Assembly: GCA_946894095.1 (NCBI GenBank)
Contig: OX335641.1
Span: 15,456,501 to 15,520,500, forward strand
Reading direction: 5' to 3'
Length of the DNA: 64,000 nt
DNA from: Incurvaria masculella
Taxonomy: Eukaryota; Arthropoda; Insecta; Lepidoptera; Incurvariidae
Shown here: one piece after another, positions 34,617 through 46,385 of the stretch
How positions within the stretch are numbered: the first letter of the stretch is position 1
Layout of the letters: each line of letters begins with the position of its first letter
The notes under the pieces: model-generated
What the model was told of the DNA's origin: nothing
What the model saw: only the letters and a program-made list of their open reading frames with translations
The model's database searches: none
Program-made: the position numbers and the translations under genes

Positions 34617-34996
34617 CAATATTGACAGTTGACAGCTGTCAATTAGTTGTCAACTAGCTGTCAAACAGCGAGAAATAAACAAAATCGATAAAATCCACAT
34701 GTGAATGTAGGTTTTTGAGGTTGCTGAGTTCAAAACTGATGGCCAAAAGACAATAATGACAGTTGACAGCTGTCAACTAACTGTCAAACAGCATTTTACA
34801 ACCAAAATGGATGCAACCCACATGTCAATATACGTTTTTGAGCTTTCTGAGTTCAAAACTGATGTCCAAAAGATGATATAGACAGTTGACAGTTGTCAAC
34901 TAACTGTCAAACAGCATTTGACAGCTAAAGTGGATGAAACCCATATGTAAATATATGTTTTTGAGCTTGCTGAGTCGAAAACTGGTGGCCAAAAGA
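34617..34996. repeat. Tandem repeat rich in TGACAG / CTGTCA motifs
   Basis: Three units of about 123-134 bp. Each starts GACAGTTGACAGCTGTCAA (34624, 34758; 34881 with one change), followed by AACTGTCAAACAGC, a CCCACATGT-like block, TTTTTGAG-TT-CTGAGTTC, AAAACTGATGGCCAAAAGA. TTGACAGCTGTCAA is palindromic. TGACAG is the core bound by TALE homeodomain proteins and CAGCTG is an E-box; any binding is inference. Confidence 0.85.
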
Positions 34997-34997
34997 C

Positions 34998-35272
34998 GAT
35001 ATGGAACTGGGAACTGGACGGAGAACATGGACAATTTTTCATTGCCACTTCAACCATAATTTCATTCAATCCATGCCAACCCGAGTGAGCTAGGATAGTA
35101 GGGGAAGGGGATCTACAGTATCACGAGAGAACAGCATTTGTAACGAAATGTACTTATCGAACTCAGAAAGAGAAATAAAGTGGTGCGTGGCCGGAGCGAG
35201 GATTTGAACCCATAACCTCTAGCATGAAAGGCGAGTCCTCTAGTGTCTACACCACGAGCTGCCTCATTCACC
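34998..35272 (-). mobile_element. tRNA-headed SINE (body truncated)
   Basis: Minus-strand head at 35272-35200: TGGTGTAGACACTAGAGG (A-box region) and GGTTCAAATCC (B-box). The linker TTTCTCTTTCTGAGTTCGAT and ACATTTCGTTACAAATGC follow, then a diverged body with CTGTAGATCCCCTTCCC and CCATGTTCTCCGTCCAGTTC. The 3' part is missing where it meets the tandem array. Confidence 0.85.
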
Positions 35273-37824
35273 CTTGACTTCAACTACCTAACTCCGCGCT
35301 GGCTTATAGAATAAGCGGCGGAGAAGCCAGCGGGTGAGAGCGTGTGCTTGATTCGAAGATGAGGCAGATTTGGTTTGTTGTTTTGCGGAAATCGTAACCG
35401 ATAATCTGTGTATTCGGTAAAGCTAAAGCTATGACGATGATACGACAGGAGCAGGATCCGTCTCAATATTTCCTACGCAATTATTACATAGATACATATC
35501 AAATCACATATACCACATTTATATCATATCACATGTTTATAAACATCCTCGCAATATGCTTGATACTATGTGGAGCTATAGGTGCTTTTTAATTATTAAA
35601 ACAGTGTAAATCGATTTTATTCATAGAATTTGTAAAAAATATCATGCCATTTTCCTTACCTGTCAAATCAAAAGATTTTTTTTTATTTATTTATATGCAT
35701 TAATAACCGACTGCCTATATCTATGTAAACCCTAGGATTAAATATTTATAAAAATGTATCATGAAAAGTGTTTTTAAAAATGCTTCTAAAATTGCACTAA
35801 GAAACACAGTATATTACACTAATATGTACCTACTTGTATGCATGAACATTTCAATCATTCGTTTTCGCTTTAGTCTTTTGCGCTACAGAGAATCAAGGAC
35901 CCATTGAAAGCTTCTTAATGAATCTCTACTTGAGAAGTTAACATGAGTATGAACTTCCCGTCTGCTCTAACAATATGTAAATGGCTTCACAATTATTGCC
36001 GCGCATGCCACATCAAGGAAATTGTTATATTACTACGCGCATCAAGTCTTGCCTGACAGCTAAATTTCTTCAATTTTCCATGTAAGAGACAGAATTTCAA
36101 ATAATTTGTAAAACTGCAAAGGAATAGATCACGTCGGATCGAGTCGGAACCGGTTCGAACGAGAAATCCAACAGCTACGTGATGAGCAAGCTTTGTGCAA
36201 ACGCGTGCGGAATCCAAACGCGCTCCATTCCAATTTCAAAATTTCAAATCATTGCATTACGACGAAAAAGAACGTACGTGTATTGTGTTTTAGGAACGTA
36301 AATAACGTCCTTTTATTTTGCCCCAGCAACAATTTCAATCCTCTTAATAGCAGAAGCATGTTTCTTTACCCCAAATCAAAAAATATATTATTATTCAACT
36401 TAATAAGGAATAGAGTGTTTTTAAATACTCTTAAATGGTTTATGTGGAAATGAATTGTTCGTTTGCAATTCCACATTCCCAAAATTCCAGCATAACGTAG
36501 GAAATCATTTATAGTGAATACAAATAGAGTTTTTATCTAATCACATTTTTGTTTTTGACATTGCATACACCCCGGTCCGGAGCCGGCATGCAACTACCCG
36601 TCCGCATCCGCACATCAGCACATCCGCACACCCGCATTCCGTACACGTCCACATCCGCACGGCGTCGTCTCGCGGCTGCGGACCCATTACCATACGATTT
36701 GATACTAAATAGACGTACTCCGCCTTCTATCTTGTACGACATTGGAATATTCCGAGTCCCCGGAACGCGTGTCTAAAATGTAGAGCGAACTCCGTTCTTT
36801 TATTATGGAGGTAGGAACGGGTATTCCGTAGACGAATGGCTTTTTGGTAAGCTATATTTCCTTTTTTGGGTCGCGCTCCTGTAATATATGTGCCGGGAGT
36901 AATTTGCTTCTCGTGGAGGGTCTGATTGAGGAGGTGGTGATTCACTTGAGACAAAAGAGTGAATTCGTTTTCCTTTCTTTGGTAACTATCGAATTTTACG
37001 CCGATTTCAATGAAATCAGGGTCTTAAATCTTACAACGGCCAACTGTATTTTAAATGGTAATTAAATTTTTGTTAATCCGCTCGGAGACTAACAAAAAAT
37101 TTTTTTTCGGGATAAAAAAAACTTAAATCCGCGATTTCGTTGCTGCGTGAAATAAAAACAAACAAACGTACCTTGACAAATACTTGAGTCTCATAGAATA
37201 GAGATGAATATCACTAGGGATTTCTAGGGAAGAAATAAGTAGAAAATATAAGGGATTTTAGATATGAATTAAATGTTGTGATGGTTTCGCCATGCATAGC
37301 GAATGAGTGACGAAACAGATTCGCAGAGCGGAAGTAAGTGGGACAATGTGACAACTACGAAATACTTCACGAATAGCAGTTACTCTGCACCCGTAACCGT
37401 AGAGCAGGTGTAAAGGTACTTATGTCTGTAGAAGGAAGCGAAAAAAGGAAATATGCTGTGATCATATCGCTTGGTGCGTCATTATCTCTACCTACCCCTC
37501 CGGGAACGCAACGTAATGGTTGATGGTTTATGAACTCTTTGAATGAATTAAAATAGGTAAACGTTTAAGGACAGACCCTTGAATACGACTGAATTAAAAG
37601 CTGACCCAAAACATATCCGGCCTTTGTTTTAAAATAATAATTATTGTTTTAATCACGGCCTATAACAAATATTATAAAAAAAATACTCTACCAATCATAT
37701 ACTTAGGGTAAAGATACCTGATAAGTACGAAATGGACTCACAGTTTCTCATGTGCATCGAAACATACAGTGATCAGTATTCTAAACAAAATTGCACACTC
37801 TAATTTCGAAAAAAAAGAGATGCA
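35273..37824. other. Unassigned stretch with a minisatellite
   Basis: No gene supported. A degenerate CATCCGCACA minisatellite of about six units lies at 36599-36661. Around 37310-37530 a block (CGCAGAGCGGAAGTAAGTGG, CCGTAGAGCAGGTGTAAAGG) has a distant relative at 52745-52935 and is probably dispersed repeat. Confidence 0.45.
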
Positions 37825-37912
37825 TAACCTATGATTCGAACCCGCAGTTTCCGACACAAGGACCACGGAGGTTAAGCACCACAGAACTGAATCCATAGGC
37901 CACACTATGGCC
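37825..37912 (-). repeat. tRNA-like segment
   Basis: The minus strand has GCGGGTTCGAATCATAGG (B-box and T-arm) and, about 60 bp upstream, GTGTGGCCTATGGATTCAG. The region between (CTTAACCTCCGTGGTCC) could be an anticodon arm. Pairing of a full acceptor stem is not evident. Likely a SINE head or tRNA pseudogene. Confidence 0.45.
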
Positions 37913-37987
37913 TTTAACCATTTACATTATCACTATTACAAAGCTTTTGACATAATATTTTTTTAATTAATTGCAATACCCGTACCT

Positions 37988-38058
37988 TTTTAGGGTCCCG
38001 TAACCAAACGGCAAAACTGGGACTGACCGTTCATCCGTCCGTCTGTCCGTGCAGTAAA
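37988..38058 (-). mobile_element. GGAC-core element, tail fragment
   Basis: The plus strand shows TTTTTAGGGTCCCGTAACCA then (GTCC)n, the reversed tail and core of the family. The remainder is lost. Confidence 0.65.
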
Positions 38059-39111
38059 CATTTTTCAATATATCTTGTGTCCTATTTGAGATATGAGGAT
38101 TTTTTCAATTACGATTTTTACTTTTCCTTTCCGACCATTCATGGTTCCATTATGATTATCTTATGATATTAAAATTCATGTAGCGGAGCTCTAGTATAGA
38201 GTATTTTGCAACGTGGCTATCTTACTCTACGTTGCTACCTCAAAAAGTGTTCCTTGGAAAGTATGAATGAAAGTAAGTGTTTCATAACTAACTAATGCTA
38301 ATAATTAGAAATGTCTACTTAACGAATTGAGGTTAAAAGCCGCGTCGAAATACTTTTTTGTAGCAGTCGAAATTGAATTCCTTACCACATTTCTCCAATT
38401 CAACGTTTGATATTGAATCGGCAGATCAGAGAGAATATTAAATGGGATCTGAAATGTTATTTTTGCTTATTCAAGGATTTTTTTTATAATTAATGTCGGC
38501 CATTAGGGTAAAAGGTTTTCATTCAGTTCCAATTTCCTTTCCCGAGGGTAACTTCTACGTTATTAATGTATTCTATTAACTCCTACAAACAATTGACGGT
38601 TCAGCGAAGTTTCGTTGATACATCCACGACTAAGTACTTTGTAAAACAGGAAGACTAATTTGGAATTTCATGATTAATAAGTTAATGTGAAAAGATTGAG
38701 AGCTAATTGTGGAATTCAATAATAAACGGTTAGTACATGTTTTGTTGAAATTATAAATGAAATATTAAAGTTAAGTGCTTCCAACTTACGTTATCAATTA
38801 TTGAATAGCTAGTTACTAATTAATTTTACAAAAACGCAGAATTTCAAATGAATTAACAAATTAATGCAGTAAAATTCACTTGTCACGGCGCAGCGGGACT
38901 TAGGTTCAAATTGAACCTCCTATTTTTACCGGAAAGCTCAGTTGCAATGAACTAGGAACACATAATACATTCTTTTTATTTCTGCGTGTAGTGGGAATTC
39001 TGTAATGGAATTAATCTACGTGTGATATGAAATTAATAACCAAACATTTTTTATTTGATACAATTTCGTATCAATAATGACGAGGGCTCTGTGCACCCGA
39101 ATTGTATTATT
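38059..39111. other. Unassigned AT-rich stretch
   Basis: No gene or repeat family recognised. Confidence 0.5.
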
Positions 39112-39692
39112 AACCGACTTCAAAAAAGGAGGAGGTTATCAATTCGTCTGTATGTTTTTTTTTTATGTTTGTTACCTCATAACTTTTGCGTGGCAAAAAA
39201 CCGATTTTGATGATTTTTTTTTTAAATGATAGCTAGTGCTTCCCAAGTGGTCCCATTTTAATTTGGTTAAGTTCTGACAATGATATCCATGAGAAAATCA
39301 TAAAAGTCTTAAATTTGTATTAAGATGTGCGCGACAAATGGACGCCGACCGATTTCGGTGATTCTTTTTTTTATTGAAAAGGACGTGTACAAATTAGTAA
39401 GTGTACTTCAGATTCACTAAAAATAAACAAATAAAAAAAATAACAAAAAAAATAACCGACTTCAAAGAAAAAGCACTAAAAAGTAAAAAATAATTTCCAT
39501 TTTTTTGTAGTTACGATTTCTGTTATTTTTTGAGTCGGTATCAGCCAAGGTTAGGTTAGGTTAGGTTAGGTTAGGTTCTCTTGATTGGCGCAGCGCGTGC
39601 CCGGCTGACGCCGACTCAAAAAATTACAGAAATCGTAACTTTAAAAATGGAAATTATTTTTTACTTTTTAGTGCTTTTTCTTTGAAGTCGGC
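39112..39692 (+). repeat. CCGACTTCAAA foldback element, copy B
   Basis: Starts AACCGACTTCAAAAAAGGAG and ends TTTGAAGTCGG. The right half (about 39454-39692) is a hairpin: ACCGACTTCAAAGAAAAAGC on the left and GCTTTTTCTTTGAAGTCGG on the right, with CATTTTTTTGTAGTTACGAT-type inner arms. The loop holds (TTAGG)5 and TTGATTGGCGCAGCGCGTGC. Same architecture as copy A, inverted. Confidence 0.85.
39551..39575 (+). repeat. (TTAGG)5, insect telomere-type repeat in the foldback loop
   Basis: Five exact TTAGG units in the loop of copy B. Copy A at the equivalent place lacks them and reads TTGGCTACCTTGGCTGAC. TTAGG is the usual telomeric repeat of Lepidoptera and many insects. Its position inside a dispersed element points to local expansion or capture, not a telomere end. 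Confidence 0.9.
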
Positions 39693-39837
39693 TATTTTTT
39701 TTGTTAATTTTTTTTTTCTAGGTATTGGTCAAAATCTCATACAGGAATCTTATTCGTACTTTATTGTTAAGGCTGCTCTGAAACCATTATTCTCTTAATT
39801 TTTTTTAGGTGGTACCATTAAAAAGGATAATGTTATT

Positions 39838-39872
39838 TTTAGGCCTCCGCTGTCCGTCCGTCCGTCCGTCAG
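39838..39872 (-). mobile_element. GGAC-core element, small fragment
   Basis: AGGCCTCCGCTG followed by (TCCG)n is the reversed GGCTTAG/GGAC core of the family. Confidence 0.5.
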
Positions 39873-39944
39873 CAGACTGACGACTCTTCAAATCGTCTGT
39901 GGCTTAGAGACTCCAAGCCAACGTTGAGTTTCGGGTATATCTTG

Positions 39945-41610
39945 GTTCAATAAAGAAACTATATAGAAATGCCGGCTTGTACTTGCGAATCGCATGCTAT
40001 CTTGCTTCCACTATATCGCTATCTATACTCACACTGTGCGGTACCGACTGCAAAACAAAATATCAAATCAGAGCGCGCAGTGATATCTACTCAGTTGCGT
40101 TGTTAGGTCGGTATAGTGTTTCACTGGTTGAACTGAACAGAACTATGACTTCTAAAAACCGCGGGAAGATTCTTCGGAGTGTCGCCCGTGAAATTGTGTT
40201 TAAGAGAGTCGTTATCTTATCATATAACTACGGGCGGTAACTGTTCACATACTTTTAATGTTAACTATGTTTATGAAATTTTGGATTCTAAAATATTTTG
40301 TCAAAATCGAAGTCTGTATTTTTATTTTTTGGGTACGGATAATGTATGAATCCTAGAACATTTTGACCAGTTCATTAAAAATCAACACTTTCCTTTAGTT
40401 TGTTGTATAACATTACTTCACAGAATTTGTTCCTTGTAAGCGACACTATTGACTGGTTGCATGGGCTAATACAGGTTGCGTTATTTTTTTCAAAATCAAT
40501 GAATTCGATTCGCGGCTTCCGTAGCCTTCGAATAATCATTCGAATAATGAATTTTTAGTTTTTATCAAAATCCTTGAGAGGAGTGATCCTTTGAGTGTTT
40601 TTCGCTATATCTTATAGTTTCGGATCTTGCCCTGAAGGCCCACTGGAAAAGTTTACCCTGTCTACTTTTTAGATTGGAAAATATTGATTTGCTAATAAGC
40701 ATTATAAAAAGTTGTCTATCTTTATGTTAATTTTTTACTGAAAATAAAGATATTTACAAAAAATATAATCGCATAGACCTAGAATGAGGCTTTCTCAAGA
40801 ACTCCGTACCCAAAGCGTGCCAACGGAACCCTATTACTAAGCCTCTGCTGTCCGTCCGTCCGTCCATTCGTCCGTCCGTCCGTCCGTCCGTCAGTCACAG
40901 GGCTGTATCTTATGAGCCGTAATTGGTGTAGGCAGCTGAAATTTTCAGAGTGTGTATTTATTTTGCCGTTATAACAACAAATAGGTAAAATTCAAAAAAA
41001 TAAAAAATAAAGGAGGACCCCATACAAAAAACGTGATTTTGTGTGTTAAATCTTTAACGATGGTACGGAACCCTTGGTGTGCAAGTCCGACCCGCATTTG
41101 GCCGGTTTTTTTTAATTTAAAATCTGTTAAGTTTTAGGGGTAGGGAAACGTTAGGTCCTGGAAGACAATTTCGCTAGTTAAACGCAGTCGCCGTACAACA
41201 TTGTGCCTTGACCAATGGACAAAGAATGCATTTCTTAAAATTTTCAAATCGTAGATTTCCTGTGACTTCTCGACAGCCTTAAGTTAATTACTTGGTTCAG
41301 ATGAATCTTCTAGACCTAGTGTCATGCAATAATGCCTTTTAATACATAAATAAATACATTTAAATGACCCACAGTTTTATTAACCTTTTCCTACCTCTTG
41401 AACAAATACATTATAAGTAAATATACTTTTTCTTACTAAACAGTTACGTCGCTTATTCCAAGGAATGTGATATGTATTTATGTTTAATCTATCTTGAAAT
41501 ATTACAACAATCTTAAAACATAAATGTATACTTTTTAACAATATTATGCTGACCGTACCGTCCATTGTATAAGTACAAGCCGATATTTCTACATAGTTTC
41601 TTTAATGAAC
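39945..41610 (+). mobile_element. Non-autonomous DNA transposon with ~40 bp inverted ends
   Basis: GTTCAATAAAGAAACTATAT at 39945 and its near complement ending at 41610 match at about 36 of 40 positions. Near the left end, 40144-40200 encodes MTSKNRGKILRSVAREIVFK, like the N-terminal helix-turn-helix start of an insect DNA transposase, soon lost. Segments 40215-40312 and 41115-41290 reappear inverted at 55950-56050 and 55690-55860, evidence of a second copy. It contains a nested GGAC element. The superfamily is not assigned and no target duplication was resolved. Confidence 0.6.
40803..41111 (-). mobile_element. GGAC-core element (full length, nested)
   Basis: Reversed family copy: CCGTACCCAAAGCGTGCCAA, GAACCCTATTACTAAGCCTC, (GTCC)n, GTCACAGGGCTGTATC, GCCGTTATAACAACAAATAG, GATGGTACGGAACCC and the head CATTTGGCCGGTTT. 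It lies inside the 39945-41610 element and so is younger. Confidence 0.88.
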
Positions 41611-42287
41611 TGGCTTATACACATCAAGACGGACGGCTCGGCGCTGTATTGAGTCCGCTCCGCGATAGAGGTCCGAAATCGCTTTGAGAACTTGCTAGGA
41701 ACAGAAACCGATCTACTTTGGCAGAGAAAACACAGTAATGCATCTTGAAAACCAATTTTATTATATTTTACATATTAAATGTAATTTTCCATTAAACATT
41801 TTTCTCACTTACTTACCCCCGTCTGTACTTGCTTACGTTTTATGTTGCTGCGTTGATAATACCCAAATAATAATGAAGTAGTTACACTGCTGTGACCAAC
41901 GGACATACCATACGTTCATTCCATGTGAGTGTGTCAATGAAAGAAAAGAAAATTTAATATGCAAACTTAAGTGAAATATTTGTTATTATTTTCTCGCTTT
42001 CCAGTGCCGCACTATGTATCATTTAGAGGAAATTCCGTTGAGATATATTACGCTGATAGCTCATTCCTTTCTGACTTGAAATAGCTCGTTAAATCTAACC
42101 CCACACACAATGGAACCGTGACGTGGGTTGTTTGTTTCCATCGCAACGTCCCGTGTCACGCGTTCCTTACCTGGGGCAGTGGGGGAAGTCGGGGGCACCC
42201 CCGCCCGGCCCGCCCCGGGGACCGTCGTGACCTACCTGGGGTGCAGCCGGCTCGTTCATCGTACTGTCTTGAGAGATCTAGTACAGA
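41611..42287. other. Unassigned stretch with GC-rich end
   Basis: 42150-42260 is GC-rich. On the minus strand a frame opens MNEPAAPQVGHDGPRG (42260 downwards) and ends CCCCAG then GTAAGG, a good splice donor, near 42172. This could be a first exon, but no partner exon was found and a retroelement fragment abuts it. Confidence 0.3.
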
Positions 42288-42703
42288 ATGGAAGCAGTCC
42301 GAACAACATTTACTTCATCATGTGACAAATTAATGCTTAGCGGACTCGTCTGGGACACTACCTGCCTCAATACGCTTGCGGCTTCGCACGTCGGGTTGAC
42401 CGCAGGGACCGCGGTGTCCGCTAGTGAGACAGCAGAAAGAGTCAAAATATCCAAGTATTTACAATTATTACAATTATTAACCAAAATTATAACTTTATCC
42501 CTTGCTAGGGCCCGTTTGCGCAGCCGGAAAACAATTGTTGAGCGAGCTGTGTAACAAGCGCGTTCTGAATCGTTCTGAGATAGTCGAGCTGGGTCGTTTC
42601 TTCTCCAGCGCATCAGCCTGGCCGTGCAGAAGGAGAACGCAGCAAGCATTATGGGGACCTTTCCACTGTCGGTGCCCATGGTGGAGATTTTTCATATAGT
42701 TTA
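42288..42703 (+). mobile_element. Non-LTR retrotransposon ORF2 3' end
   Basis: Frames give KLMLSGLVWDTTCLNTLAAS and HVGLTAGTAVSASETAERVK, then, after frameshifts and stops, LQRISLAVQKENAASIMGTF. The pattern WD-TC-DTLA-SHV followed by QRISLAVQRGNAAS is one I know from the C-terminal end of ORF2-type proteins. A short AT-rich 3' region follows. The terminal motif recurs at 50278. The antisense 133-codon frame is a shadow. Confidence 0.7.
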
Positions 42704-44179
42704 ATGGGCACCGCTACAAGGTCTAGAATGTTCAAATTTATGTAAAGATGTATTTTATAATAAGTAATGTGTGTTAGAGAATATTTTTTTAATTTAATTT
42801 ATTAAATTATTTTGATTTTAATATATTCAGTTTGACTCAATGGTGTGCCTTCAGAATTAACTTTTTGAAAGACTTTTGTTTTATGTGTATAGACCATAAG
42901 ATATTTCAATTTTCAATAAGATTTTTTAGTTTTAGAATTTTTAGTTTTTTAAACAGCAGTCTAATAACTAAATATGATGTGTATATATTATGTATATTAA
43001 TATATTTGCCTGCGCACACCCATCGAGGCTACTGCGCTTCTGGGCTGAGCTAGGCTGGAGAGCTGAACAAACCCTCGACACAAAATACGCCACAAAGGCT
43101 TAAGTGTGGAAACCGAGCCCGACTACAAGTAACAAGAACCAAGTATATTTGCAGTATTTTAAACAACAAATTTCAAGCAACTTTGGATTTTTTTATTTCC
43201 AAGAATAAAAAACCGAGCCGCGCCGCTCTGTCTTAGTCCGTACTCTCCTAAACAAAAAAAAAATATTTCAGGCACTGAAAAAAATATTTTATGGTAAACG
43301 TTATATTAAATAGAAGAACAAAGTAAAGTGAGACAGACCCAACGAAACTTTCATGGTCACTTAGCGAACCTATGCTCCACAAAAAATAGATAAAAAAATC
43401 CATGAAATTATTTATGATGATGTGAATGATAAGGCCTTCGATAAGAAACACATTCGTCAGCTGTCCATCTGTGCTTACTCATTTGTAATAGGATTGACGA
43501 CTATTTAAATACAATTTTATTTTTAGGTGTGTACGTGCAAACATTGTAAATTTTAATATTTTTAATTGGTTCTATGTTTATATTTTTTATCAAAATTGTC
43601 TTTTACGGATTATTCTTGTTGAACATCTTTTATTTTTCAGAGAGCCACGTAGGTACGTACCGTAATTCTCAAAAATAATCCAAGTTACTTCTAAGCCTTC
43701 TCTATACATTACAAATATTTTTCATAAGAAAAAAAATTGGTTTCGTTACTGTTAGGTCTGGGAAAAACACAAACAAATCCGATGTAATTTCACTTCTTTC
43801 CTAATGCTATGACGTAATGGTGTGCTTTCTCGCCCGTTCGACGGGGAGGGGGGGTGCGTCAAGCAGCGGTCACAAGAACCCCCCCGCCCGCCCCGACCCT
43901 GTCGGAACCGCCGCTGGCAACAATCAGGACGCCATTGTCACCTTTGTGCCGCGGGGAGTAACGCGATCCCGCAGACACGAGGGCACCGGAGCTGGCCTCC
44001 TTGACACACAAGAGTGCTTATTATACTCCCTTGGCGATAACGAGGAAAATGTGCGTTACATTTACTCGTTGACATTGCCGTGGTAATTTTATTTTTATTT
44101 TTTCGAAATATCACTGGACACAATTTCCTTGGAAAACATATCCTTTTATCGATATGGTAACGTGTGATGGGGACTTTCA
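42704..44179. other. Unassigned stretch with GC-rich reading frame
   Basis: 43817-44086 is GC-rich and open for 89 codons on the plus strand (PARPDPVGTAAGNNQDAIVT, FVPRGVTRSRRHEGTGAGLL). I do not recognise it; codon use is skewed but no domain is visible. The rest is AT-rich. Confidence 0.35.
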
Positions 44180-44300
44180 TTATATCCGGATGGAAAACAC
44201 GGACAATCATCGCCGCTTCGACAATCGTTCATTCCATGCGATTGTACCAAACCGGCCGGCATTAACCCTACCACTTAATAAGTAAGAAAGGGAACCTACA
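44180..44300 (-). mobile_element. SINE body fragment (head-switching family)
   Basis: Plus-strand GGATGGAAAACACGGACAAT, CGCCGCTTCGACAATCG, TTAACCCTACCACTTAATAA and ACCTACAGTTTTATGCA. Reversed body, followed at 44306-44375 by the block shared with 19800-19865. Confidence 0.75.
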
Positions 44301-45139
44301 GTTTTATGCACATGCACGGGAAGAAATGCAGTGGGCTCAATTTTATTATTTTTATCTGCCGGAACCCACACACATATATGGCTCCTGATTATTCTTCCAG
44401 CGGTGATTTTGATATCACACCAGTGATCATTTCAAGTCAAGAGTGCTAATATTTAGGTTTTTTTACACATTTGCATACCATTAAGCTGCTTTCCCAAAAG
44501 AGTAAGAAAGAGGTCACAGAGATCGACCACTGCATGTTTTTTAACTTTTTCTACAAACGTTTATCTTTCATTGATTTGGTTAGAGAGAATTAGTACCCAT
44601 CTTGTGACGTATGGTTGAGGACCCGGCCCTGCTCACCGACTGATCTCCGCTTGGCATTCACTTAACCATACATAACACAATTCGCTTAAATATGCACCTA
44701 ATTTCATTCCCTTCTTCATTCCTGCATGCCAGGATTCGTGCTTTTGACGAATGTCACCTGATAACAATGCTTCCAATGTAGATGTCCCTGAAACTTAAAA
44801 ATAATAAGAAAACGGTAATGTCGCATCCATTAAATACATAAAGGTGTCTATCTAATTTCAATTTCAACGCGAAATGGATACTTTTAAAAGATGTTCTGTC
44901 TTCCGAAACATATTTACGGAATTGTAATTTATTAATCTTTTCTAGCTGCAAAAAACTCTGTTCTGTTTTTTTCTCTGTGTATGTATCATGCAATCAGTAT
45001 CTAGTCTATGAAATGAACAGATGTGTTGCGGTTGCTTTTGTCGAGTAGAGTTAGTTCCTCATAGAGAACTTGTCATACTTTGGGGACGTTGTTTACGCCA
45101 TCTAGGTCCGGTATGTTCTCGGGTATGTTACGCTTCTCA
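44301..45139. other. Unassigned stretch with AACGGTAATG repeat copy 4
   Basis: Copy 4 of the AACGGTAATG repeat is at 44760-44845 (ACAATGCTTCCAATGTAGAT, AACGGTAATGTCGCATCC). No gene recognised. Confidence 0.5.
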
Positions 45140-45440
45140 CACCAAAAACAACGACTGTGGAAAGCGACTTCGCTTACCAAATATTATTTTTGCAAAGCGA
45201 GCTTACTCACCAAACGTGACTTATGAAAGTGGTTCACTTACCAAAAGTGAGTTATGAAATCGCTGTTTTATAAAGTGATTGATTCAAAGCAACAAACTTT
45301 ACCAACAACGGCTATGGAAAGTGAGTGCACTTACCAAAAATGACTTTTGGAAGTGGTTCACTCGCCAAAACTGGGTTATGCGAGTGATTCATAAAAATGG
45401 TGTTTTCCTAAAGTGACTCATTAGTGAAGCAACAAATACA
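45140..45440. repeat. Degenerate tandem repeat (CACTTACCAAAA-type units)
   Basis: About ten irregular units built around CACTTACCAAAAGTGAGTTA with AAGTGGTTCA or AAGTGA links. CACTTACCAAA and CACTCGCCAAA variants occur at roughly 25-35 bp spacing. No coding sense found. It resembles an old minisatellite. Confidence 0.65.
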
Positions 45441-46385
45441 CTAAATGCGACTTTCCAAGATAAAGTGAATGAAGTAGAAGTAATTCAACAAATGTCGTAG
45501 ATAGCAAAAGTCGGCCGACGTAACTAACTAACTTGACTTCAATTATCTTAATATCTGCTGTCATCAAATTTGGCCGCAACATTTTGGGGACAGATAATCC
45601 AGTTGTCCGAGTTCGACCGTCATGAAAGTTTATGCCAGAAGTGTTGGGGTGACGTAGGTAAGGTTAGGATTCTTTCATTATTGAGATTGTGTGGTAACAA
45701 ATTACTTTTTTACTTACACCATGGTTACCCCTCGGAAGACCGCATTATCAAATCAAACAACTTGTTACGTCTTGACACACAAACTATAAATTATCTTAAT
45801 TTCGTCACAATCATTTAGAAGAGATGTTTGCTAAATGTGTCTCACAAAAATATGTTACCAATCGGTGACTATAAAAAAAGAGTTCACGCATCTAAAGGGG
45901 CATTTATTAAATATTCCCTCACAACTGCGAGTTTTTAACAACAAATAAATGTTTGACTTATTACGAGATTAAGTAGTGGAGTTAAGAGAATAATGATGTC
46001 ATCAATTTCCATACAATTACTCGTGCCTGTTTCCTCAGTCAAATTAAGAAATATTTTTCTGAAATGTTCCACATAAAATAAATCAACTGAGAGCTACGAC
46101 TGGACTTTTTGTTTTTTTTTATCACCTAACTGCATCCACTATATACGCCTTTTTGTATTTGCATACAAATTTTAAGATGCGTATATCATGGATATACGCA
46201 CCGCACCTTTCACATTCCATAATCGTAAACAATCGATCAAAACAAAAAATAATTATTTTTACCTCATGGATTCCGTATTGCGTTGAGAAATCTCTTTACA
46301 GTGTGATCTGGAAGAGTTTTCGGGAAAGCCAATGTATTTTTTTTGTTTGCATACAAAAGGCAGTCTTACTCAAGTAAGATACCTT
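45441..46385. other. Unassigned stretch
   Basis: A frame at 45570-45818 includes FDRHESLCQKCWGDVGKV; the CxxC suggests a zinc-binding relic but the rest does not support any family. Otherwise AT-rich. Confidence 0.35.

Noticed and set aside
35200..35272. A functional tRNA gene
   Set aside because: A and B boxes are present but the sequence leads into the SINE linker and body; the same holds at 9640-9725 and 49641-49700.
39551..39575. A chromosome end or telomere
   Set aside because: Only five TTAGG units, inside a dispersed foldback element flanked by ordinary sequence on both sides.
42278..42679. 133-codon minus-strand frame
   Set aside because: It is antisense to a LINE ORF2 fragment whose plus-strand motif is recognisable.
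45140..45440. A CRISPR-like array
   Set aside because: Units are degenerate, spacers are not discrete, and the DNA is eukaryotic.
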